Source: CAYREX01 sp964423505 (GTDB taxonomy: Bacteria; Fermentibacterota; Fermentibacteria; Fermentibacterales; JCC-6). Taken from it: a stretch of DNA of 64,000 nt. The notes under the pieces were generated by a model. It saw only the letters and a list, made by a program, of their open reading frames with translations. It made no database searches and was not told the DNA's origin. Positions 58,687 to 64,000 of the stretch are shown piece after piece; position 1 is the first letter of the stretch, and every line of letters starts with the position of its first letter. Location: the NCBI GenBank assembly GCA_964423505.1, contig CAYREX010000009.1:43708-107707 (forward strand), written 5' to 3'. Position numbers and translations under genes: made by a program.

Positions 58687-59943
58687 ATGATTACGTTCCT
58701 GGGCGCCGCATGGGCGACGGTACTGGCGATAGCGCCATCCATACTGCTCGGGCTGCTCCTCGCGGGCCTCTTCCACGTGGCCGTCAGCAGGCGGAGGGTC
58801 ATGGCCTGGCTCGGGCGGCCTGGTCCCCTCAGCAGCGTGAGGGCGGCGGTCGTCGGGGTGCCGCTGCCCCTCTGCTCCTGCGGCGTGATACCCGCCGCAG
58901 CCGGCCTGCGGAGGGACGGAGCCTCGAAGGGAGCGGTCACCTCGTTCCTCATCAGCACGCCCCAGACAGGGGTCGACTCCATAGCGGTCACATGGGGAGT
59001 TCTCGGATGGCCGGTGGCGCTGGCCAAGGTCGTGGCCGCCTTCCTGGCGGGAGTTATCGGAGGTACCCTGGTGGACCGGGGAGAGCCTGCCATCGAGCCG
59101 GGTACGCATCCGGACTCGGTCGGCGGCCGCCGGGCTGGAGGGGCTCTCCGCAGGCTCTGGTCCCATTCCTTCGGCACGCTCCTCGGAGACATCTACGGCT
59201 GGCTGGCCTTCGGTGTGCTGGTCTCCGCCCTCATCACTGTCCTGGTGCCTCCGGACAGCCTGGCCGGGTACGAGTTGCTCAGGGGGCCTCTGGGCCTGCT
59301 GGCTGCGCTTGTAATCGGCATACCGCTGTACGTCTGCTCCGTGGCCTCGGTCCCCATCGCGGCCGGTCTCATCTACGCCGGGCTGCCTGTCGGCAGCGCC
59401 CTGGTCTTCCTGATGGCCGGGCCCGCCACCAACGCGGCGACCATGGGAATGGTGCGCAGGACCCTGGGGACGAGGGTGTTCCTGGTCTACATGCTCACCG
59501 TGATCGGGATAAGCCTGGCGGCGGGCGGACTGCTCAACGGGCTGGACGTCAGGGGTACCGTGCCGGAGGAGATGGTCCACGGTGCGGGGAGGACGAGCGT
59601 TCTGGAGCTGGTATCCGCTCTCCTTCTCCTGGCCGGTATGGCCTGGCTCGCCTTCTCCCGGCTCCGAAGGGCCATCGGAGGCCGTGCGTCGGGGAGCTGC
59701 CCCGGCGGCACCGCCGCGCTGTCGGTCAGTGGGATGACATGCTCCGGCTGCGAGGGCAGGGTGGAGGCGGCTGCCCGGTCCTTCCCCGGGGTCACCTCCG
59801 CTAGGGCCTCGGCGGAGGCGGGCAGGCTCGAGCTCCGGTTGGACGGCGAGGTCGACCTGGAGAGTCTGGCCGAGCGGATAACGGGGGCCGGCTACGCCGC
59901 CGAGGTCGAGGGGGGTGGATGCGATGACGCCTGCGGCTTCTGA
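58687..59943 (+). CDS. Cu/Zn-efflux-type permease (SO_0444 family) with HMA domain
   Basis: A 418-residue protein: a DUF318/ArsP-like permease of about eight helices with PLCSCGVIPAAAGLRRDGAS (C63, C65) and STPQTGVDSI, and a second half with YVCSVASVPIAAGLI and GPATNAATMG. The C-terminal 75 residues form a heavy-metal-associated domain (GMTCSGC, C352 and C355) that could deliver metal to the channel. The tail CDDAC adds possible ligands. This architecture is annotated as SO_0444-family Cu/Zn efflux. Overlaps the regulator gene by 20 nt. Confidence 0.87.
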   Translation: MITFLGAAWATVLAIAPSILLGLLLAGLFHVAVSRRRVMAWLGRPGPLSSVRAAVVGVPLPLCSCGVIPAAAGLRRDGASKGAVTSFLISTPQTGVDSIAVTWGVLGWPVALAKVVAAFLAGVIGGTLVDRGEPAIEPGTHPDSVGGRRAGGALRRLWSHSFGTLLGDIYGWLAFGVLVSALITVLVPPDSLAGYELLRGPLGLLAALVIGIPLYVCSVASVPIAAGLIYAGLPVGSALVFLMAGPATNAATMGMVRRTLGTRVFLVYMLTVIGISLAAGGLLNGLDVRGTVPEEMVHGAGRTSVLELVSALLLLAGMAWLAFSRLRRAIGGRASGSCPGGTAALSVSGMTCSGCEGRVEAAARSFPGVTSARASAEAGRLELRLDGEVDLESLAERITGAGYAAEVEGGGCDDACGF

Positions 59944-60238
59944 CCTGGAGATGATTCCCTCGAGGGAGGAGCTGGAGCTTCTGGCCGAGCTCTACCACCA
60001 GATGGCCTACCCGACCAGGCTTGCTATCCTCATGCACCTGCTCTCCGGCGCGGCTTGCGTCTGCGAGCTTGCCGAGGCCGTCGACGTGAGCCCGTCGGCG
60101 GTCTCCCACCAGATGCGCCTTCTGAGGACAGCCGGCCTCGTCAGGGGCAACAGGAGGGGGCGACACGTGGACTACTCACTCGCCGACGACCACGTGAGGG
60201 ACCTCCTCGAGACCGGCCTGGAGCACGTCAGGGAGTAA
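59924..60238 (+). CDS. ArsR/SmtB-family metal-sensing repressor
   Basis: A 104-residue winged-helix repressor. Helix-turn-helix: LAEAVDVSPSAVSHQMRLLR. The alpha5 site is complete: D88-x-H90 then H101-xx-E104, the DxH-X10-HxxE of zinc sensors SmtB and CzrA. It also has CVC (C45, C47) in the helix used by ArsR/CadC (ELCVCDL). It likely senses zinc and releases the operator at 58617. ATG 59924 has GAGGGGGG upstream; GTG 59915 is an alternative. Confidence 0.9.
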   Translation: MTPAASDLEMIPSREELELLAELYHQMAYPTRLAILMHLLSGAACVCELAEAVDVSPSAVSHQMRLLRTAGLVRGNRRGRHVDYSLADDHVRDLLETGLEHVRE

Positions 60239-60264
60239 CCCCCTCCGTCCCCAAAGTTGAAAGA

Positions 60265-60297
60265 ATTCAACCCCGGGGTCCGACCCCGGGGTTGAAT
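60265..60297. terminator. 15-bp perfect bidirectional hairpin
   Basis: ATTCAACCCCGGGGT and its complement around the loop CCG, between the arsR-type gene and the convergent FAD enzyme. The hairpin also encodes the last residues of that enzyme (FNPGVGPRG-stop). Minus-strand exit is moderately T-rich. Confidence 0.75.
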
Positions 60298-61757
60298 GGG
60301 GCTAGGAGGCGGTCCGGGTCGACGGCGGCCCGTAGACGGGTCATGCCCCGTATCTCCTCCCCGGAGTACATGATGCCGAGGTAGTCTGCCTTCAGGCGTC
60401 CGAGGCCGTGCTCCGCTGAGACGGTCCCGCCCATCTCCACCGAGATCCTGGCTATCTCCCTCATGGCCTCCTCCGCCGAATCCAGCTCCCGCTCGCTCCC
60501 CGGAATGGCGTTGGCGTGCAGGTGTCCCTGGCCGGCGTGCCCGAAGACGACGAAGGGCAGCTCCCGCTCCTCCAGGACCGTCCGGACCCTGGAGTAGTAC
60601 TCGGGCAGCAGCCGGGGAGGGACCGCACCGTCGGAGCCGAGCTTGTGGATGCCCGGGCATTCCCTGGCCGCCTCCGCTATCCTGTGGTTCACCGACTCCG
60701 GCAGGGAGTGGCGGAGGTCCCGCAGCTTCCTGCGCTCGACCGGCTCGAAGCCTCCCCAGGCGTCCTCGGCGCTCATGCCGTGCCGTGAGAGGAGCTCCTC
60801 GACAGACAGGAGCAGTCGGTCCAGGCCCTCCTCGTCTGCAGCCTCGTGCCTGGTCAGCAGCGCTCCCCGGGCCCCCTCCGGAGGAGGCGGTACGTCCCCC
60901 GGGTGCCCGCGCATGAAGTCCAGGCACCTGTCGTCCATCAGCTCGAGCGCCCGGAGGCCCAGACGGTCCCCGGCCTCGCAGAGGGAGCGGTAGAGCTCCC
61001 ACAGCGTATCCGCGTCCCCGGGGAAGACGGCCAGGTCCAGCACGTGGGCCGGCACCTCGGCCAGCTCCAGACCGGCACCGACGACGAGGGCCAGGGTGCC
61101 CTCGGAGCCGATGAACAGGTCTATCAGGTCCATCCCCGGCCTTACGTGGTAGCCGGCGGCGTTCTTCGGCGGTTGCGGCCTCTCGAGCTCCGGTAGCCTG
61201 AGCTCTCCGATGTCCGGATGGAAGCACCTGCCGTCAGGGGCGAACCGGTACTCCCCGCGCCGCAGCTCGACAGGCCTCCCGCCGGGCAGGACCAGTGAGA
61301 GGGAGCGGACCCATCTGCGGGTCGAGCCGTACATCAGGCTGTCCGAGCCGGAGGCGTCGGTGGCCACCGTCCCGCCAAGGCTTGCTGTCATCTCCGTCGG
61401 ATCGGGCGGATAGAAGAGGCCTCCACCCTCGTCCTCCAGGTACCCGGCGATATCCTCGAGGGTCGTGCCGGCCCCCACCTCCAGGGTCCCGTCACCGGCA
61501 TCCCTTATCCACCTGAGCGCGCCGGACGAGACCACCGCGCCACCCTCCGGGAGCGCTCCCGCAGCTATCCCGGTGAGCCCGCCGGAGACCGTTAACGGCA
61601 TCTTCCGGGCGGTGGCCTCAGCCATGTACGAGGCGGCCTCCCCTGGCGTCTCCGGCCAGGCGGCCTCCTCGCACCAGGCGCCGAGGAGCGAGGATTCGTC
61701 CCCGAGCAGGTCAGCCGCGAGGCTCTCCACCTCTTCCCTGCCCCTGAGAAGCCTCAT
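60267..61757 (-). CDS. FAD-linked oxidase of the GlcD/D-lactate dehydrogenase type
   Basis: A 496-residue flavoprotein that oxidises a 2-hydroxyacid. FAD-binding (PCMH) domain: PLTVSGGLTGIAAGALPEGG, GTTLEDIAGYLEDEG, DPTEMTASLGGTVATDASG and FIGSEGTLALV. Catalytic domain: VFGHAGQGHLHANAIPG and the end motif SAEHGLGRLKADYLG. No iron-sulfur GlcE/GlcF partners occur here, so it may act like a single-chain D-lactate or glycolate dehydrogenase. It diverges from leuC. Confidence 0.87.
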   Translation of the reverse strand: MRLLRGREEVESLAADLLGDESSLLGAWCEEAAWPETPGEAASYMAEATARKMPLTVSGGLTGIAAGALPEGGAVVSSGALRWIRDAGDGTLEVGAGTTLEDIAGYLEDEGGGLFYPPDPTEMTASLGGTVATDASGSDSLMYGSTRRWVRSLSLVLPGGRPVELRRGEYRFAPDGRCFHPDIGELRLPELERPQPPKNAAGYHVRPGMDLIDLFIGSEGTLALVVGAGLELAEVPAHVLDLAVFPGDADTLWELYRSLCEAGDRLGLRALELMDDRCLDFMRGHPGDVPPPPEGARGALLTRHEAADEEGLDRLLLSVEELLSRHGMSAEDAWGGFEPVERRKLRDLRHSLPESVNHRIAEAARECPGIHKLGSDGAVPPRLLPEYYSRVRTVLEERELPFVVFGHAGQGHLHANAIPGSERELDSAEEAMREIARISVEMGGTVSAEHGLGRLKADYLGIMYSGEEIRGMTRLRAAVDPDRLLAPFNPGVGPRG

Positions 61758-61772
61758 GCAGCCCCTCCCGCC

Positions 61773-61800
61773 TTGCTGTGCCGGAACTGAATCCTATAAT
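61773..61800 (+). promoter_or_regulatory. Promoter TTGCTG-N16-TATAAT for leuC
   Basis: A perfect TATAAT (61795-61800) preceded by TTGCTG (61773-61778) 16 nt away, about 60 nt before the leuC ATG. No leader peptide rich in Leu was seen. Confidence 0.55.
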
Positions 61801-61859
61801 CAGAGCTACTATGTCCGAAGCGCTACGATAGCGACAGTCACGACCGAGAGGGAGGCTCG

Positions 61860-63119
61860 ATGGGCGAGACTTTCGCGATGAAGGTCCTCGGAAGGGCCGC
61901 GGGGAGGAAGGTCTCGGAGGGAGAGACGGTCACCGTCGAGCCGGACTTCGTCCTGACCCACGACAACACCTCCGCCATTGCGGGCGAGTTCGAGAGAACG
62001 GTGCCCGACGGCGTAGTCAGGTTCCCTGAGAGGCTCGTGGTGGTGCTCGACCACGTAGTGCCGGCGGCCACCTCGGAGCAGGCCGCCTCCCACGCCCTTA
62101 CCCGCGAGTTCGTCCGGAAGCAGGGGATCGACCGCTTCTACGACGCAGGCTCCGGCGTCTGCCACCAGGTCCTCCCCGAGAAGGGTCTGGCCGCCCCGGG
62201 CTCCATCATAGTAGGCGCCGACAGCCATACCCGCACCTACGGGGCCTTCAACTGCTTCGCCACGGGCATAGACAGCACCGAGGCGGCGGGGATATGGATT
62301 TCCGGCCGGACCTGTTTCAGGGTTCCCGAGACGATCTCCCTGAACCTGGCGGGGGTCCTCGGTCACGGCGTCTCGGCAAAGGACCTCGTGCTAACAATCA
62401 TCGGCGACATAGGAGCGGAAGGGGCCAAGTGCATGTCGGTGGAGTTCCACGGCCCGGCGCTGGGCAACCTCCGCATCAACGACCGCATGACCATAGCGAA
62501 CATGGGTATGGAGATGGGGGCCAAGCTGGCCGTCTTCCCGGCCGACAGCTACACCGAGGCCTTCCTCGGCCCCAGGGGCGTCGACACCTCCGGAGCCGTC
62601 TGGAGCGACCACGACGCGGAGTACGCCGAGGAGAGGAGCTACGACCTGGAGGAGGTCGTCCCTGTCGTGGCGTCACCGCACAGCGTCGACAACGTCGTAC
62701 CTGTGCGGGACCTGCCCGAGACCCGCATAGACCAGGTCTTCCTGGGGACCTGCACCAACGGACGGCTGGAGGACCTGGAGGCCGCCGCGGATATCCTGAG
62801 GAACCACCAGGTGGCCCCCGGTGTGAGGCTACTCGTCGGACCGGCCTCCAGGGAGGTCCTCTGGCGGTCCATGGAGCAGGGGGTGCTGCAGGTGCTGGTG
62901 GCCGCCGGGGCCGTGGTGCTCCCCGCCGGGTGCGGTCCATGCCTGGGCGCCCACCAGGGTGCTCTCGCCCCCGGCGAGAGGTGTCTCTCCACCGCCAACG
63001 GGAACTCCAGGGGCAGGATGGGGGAGATGGAGGCCGAGATATACCTCGGAAGCCCCGAGACCGCCGCGGCCTCGGCCATCACCGGCAGGATAACCGACCC
63101 GAGGGAGGTGATCGAATGA
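61860..63119 (+). CDS. leuC: 3-isopropylmalate dehydratase large subunit (LeuC/homoaconitase type)
   Basis: A 419-residue [4Fe-4S] hydro-lyase subunit of the short LeuC2/HacA form. Motifs: VLDHVVPA, GSIIVGADSHTRTYGAF, and cluster cysteines in FLGTCTNGR and PAGCGPCLGAHQG. It isomerises 2-isopropylmalate in leucine synthesis, or homocitrate in relatives. ATG with GAGGGAGG upstream. It needs a LeuD partner, but the one that follows (ATGA overlap) is cut short. Confidence 0.9.
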   Translation: MGETFAMKVLGRAAGRKVSEGETVTVEPDFVLTHDNTSAIAGEFERTVPDGVVRFPERLVVVLDHVVPAATSEQAASHALTREFVRKQGIDRFYDAGSGVCHQVLPEKGLAAPGSIIVGADSHTRTYGAFNCFATGIDSTEAAGIWISGRTCFRVPETISLNLAGVLGHGVSAKDLVLTIIGDIGAEGAKCMSVEFHGPALGNLRINDRMTIANMGMEMGAKLAVFPADSYTEAFLGPRGVDTSGAVWSDHDAEYAEERSYDLEEVVPVVASPHSVDNVVPVRDLPETRIDQVFLGTCTNGRLEDLEAAADILRNHQVAPGVRLLVGPASREVLWRSMEQGVLQVLVAAGAVVLPAGCGPCLGAHQGALAPGERCLSTANGNSRGRMGEMEAEIYLGSPETAAASAITGRITDPREVIE

Positions 63120-63274
63120 GCGTCTTCCACTACCCGGAGGACGACATCGACACCGACCTGCTCCTCCCGGGCAGGTACACCTCCACCTGCTCGACCGGCC
63201 CCGGGATAGCTCCGCACCCGCTGGAGGGCCTCGACCCCACCTTCGCCGAGCGGGTCCGGGAGGGCGAACGTTGA
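63116..63274 (+). pseudogene. leuD: Truncated 3-isopropylmalate dehydratase small subunit
   Basis: Only 52 residues remain of a protein normally about 165 long. The start FHYPEDDIDTDLLLPGRYTS and HPLEGLDPTFAERVREG are clear LeuD text. The next words expected (GDVLVAGxNFGCGSSREHA, the substrate loop) are replaced by ER-stop. The stop overlaps the TTG/ATG of the following barrel gene. The sequence after it shows no LeuD in any frame, so this is a deletion or join, not a frameshift. Confidence 0.75.
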
Positions 63275-63912
63275 TGTCATACCGGATCCCGATGCTGCTC
63301 CTGCTCATCGCCTCGGCGGCCGCGCCCGTCCTGGCGGACGGGGGGCTGGTCGTATCGGCCGGGCCGGTGCTCTCGAACCTCTCTCCCGAGTCGGACCGCT
63401 ACCGGGACAGGTTCCTCACCCCGGGGACCTCTGCCGGCCTGGCGGTGGAGCTGGACGCCCCGGGGGCGCTCTCCTTCCTCCTGACAGGCGAGTACTTCTG
63501 GAAGGGCTCCTCCCCCTCGGGATGGGACGGTGAGCTGGACGCCGTGCTGGTCTCGGCCATGCCGGTGGTACAGCTCCCCCTCGTGGAGAGGTTCGGTCTC
63601 TTCGCGGGAGGCGGGGCAGTCTACGTCTCAGGCAGCTACTCCGGCACCGACGACTTCGGTAACTACGTGGAGGCCTCGGGCAGCACCGTCGGTTTCGGGC
63701 TCACCGTGGGGCTGGACGTCTCCATAGTGCCGCCCCTCTCCGGCAGGCTCGAGTACAGGCACGCCTTCGCCGACCTCAGGACCGACAGGGCGGACATAGA
63801 CGGCCAGGAGACAAGCATCTACCCCGCAGTGGAGAGCGATCTGGGCTACTCGCAGCTCTGCCTGACCTTCCCGCTGAGCGTCCTCGGCGAGGAGGGGTCG
63901 GTGCTCCGTTGA
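63274..63912 (+). CDS. Outer-membrane beta-barrel protein
   Basis: A 212-residue exported protein: signal peptide (MLLLLIASAAAPVLA), then barrel strands (FGLFAGGGAVYVSGSYSG, GFGLTVGLDVSIVPPLSG, LEYRHAFADL) of the OmpA-like porin/OMP_b-brl type. The ATG at 63274 follows GGGAGGG about 11 nt before; it shares a base with the truncated leuD stop. The join point lies at or just before its ribosome site. Function unknown. Confidence 0.72.
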   Translation: MSYRIPMLLLLIASAAAPVLADGGLVVSAGPVLSNLSPESDRYRDRFLTPGTSAGLAVELDAPGALSFLLTGEYFWKGSSPSGWDGELDAVLVSAMPVVQLPLVERFGLFAGGGAVYVSGSYSGTDDFGNYVEASGSTVGFGLTVGLDVSIVPPLSGRLEYRHAFADLRTDRADIDGQETSIYPAVESDLGYSQLCLTFPLSVLGEEGSVLR

Positions 63913-63937
63913 CGGTACAGAGCTGCAGGCTTAGTAT
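63909..63937 (+). promoter_or_regulatory. Promoter TTGACG-N17-TAGTAT for tRNA-Thr
   Basis: TTGACG (63909-63914) and TAGTAT (63932-63937) are 17 nt apart, 13 nt before the tRNA. The -35 overlaps the barrel gene's stop codon. Confidence 0.8.
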
Positions 63938-63950
63938 CCCGCACCCCGGA

Positions 63951-64000
63951 GCCGGCGTAGCTCAGCTGGCAGAGCAGCGCATTCGTAATGCGCAGGTCAA
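63951..64000 (+). tRNA. tRNA-Thr(CGT), 5' part
   Basis: The first 50 nt of a tRNA reach the window edge. Acceptor strand GCCGGCG, TA, the D-arm GCTCAGCTGGCAGAGC, and the anticodon arm GCGCA-TTCGTAA-TGCGC, whose loop gives the anticodon CGT (threonine, ACG codon). The variable loop AGGTC begins; the T-arm and 3' acceptor are beyond the edge. Confidence 0.92.

Noticed and set aside
63116..63300. Frameshifted rather than truncated leuD
   Set aside because: The other two frames after 63270 give no LeuD text such as GSSREHA; one is a signal peptide of the next gene.

Overview
The window is a GC-rich, very densely packed bacterial chromosome segment with about 54 genes, gene remnants and pseudogenes plus one partial tRNA. 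The lineage looks like a Gram-negative bacterium of the Fibrobacteres-Chlorobi-Bacteroidetes (FCB) neighbourhood, perhaps an uncultured phylum such as Fermentibacterota. This is inferred from secreted proteins with FlgD-like C-terminal sorting-type domains, small outer-membrane barrels, a PorV/FadL-like barrel, a DUF4954 protein, Bacteroidetes-type ParE/ParC and a HydG, combined with high GC and heavy use of AGG (Arg) and ATA (Ile) codons. No phage, insertion sequence or CRISPR array was seen.

Layout. 1-6445: tail of an acyl-CoA synthetase, then a surface-glycan cluster (N-acetyl sugar amidotransferase, GT39-like membrane transferase, Wzx-like flippase, second GT39-like protein). 6496-13609: topoisomerase IV (parE-parC), a P2-type cation ATPase and a LapA-like protein. 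13606-18867: nitroreductase, a decayed gene, purC, cysC, an MFS permease, a beta-barrel protein and a HAD phosphatase. 19095-30823: secreted PQQ-propeller protein, Mrp, a variant HydG, a 984-residue secreted orphan, urocanate hydratase and a secreted M14 carboxypeptidase. 30835-34713: a histidine kinase-like protein lacking the phosphoacceptor histidine, coupled by overlapping stop/start codons to three related zinc-ribbon proteins; this is the best candidate for an undescribed module. 34804-38188: yebC-ruvC-ruvA-ruvB-queH. 38245-46321 (minus strand): pyrBI followed by a GT39-like protein and a B12 radical SAM enzyme, then a PtsN-like protein with two more GT39-like paralogues, one broken by deletion.

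46399-53883: pepT, a secreted small protein, a SPASM-like radical SAM, and a coupled run OsmC - glutamine amidotransferase - PepD - DUF4954. 54005-58080: a secreted beta-helix/metallophosphoesterase fusion and an outer-membrane barrel. 58081-60238: a long non-coding stretch, then a Cu/Zn-type permease-HMA gene and its ArsR/SmtB regulator behind a promoter that carries a SmtB-type operator. 60267-64000: a D-lactate/glycolate dehydrogenase-like FAD enzyme, leuC, a truncated leuD, a beta-barrel protein and the 5' part of tRNA-Thr(CGT) behind a near-consensus promoter.

Genes are joined mostly by 1-4 nt overlaps (ATGA, GTGA, TTGA, TGATG and, unusually, CTGA), so translational coupling is the rule. 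Recognisable promoters follow TTGACC/G-N17-TAgaaT. Convergent gene pairs share long perfect hairpins at 17567-17602 and 60265-60297.
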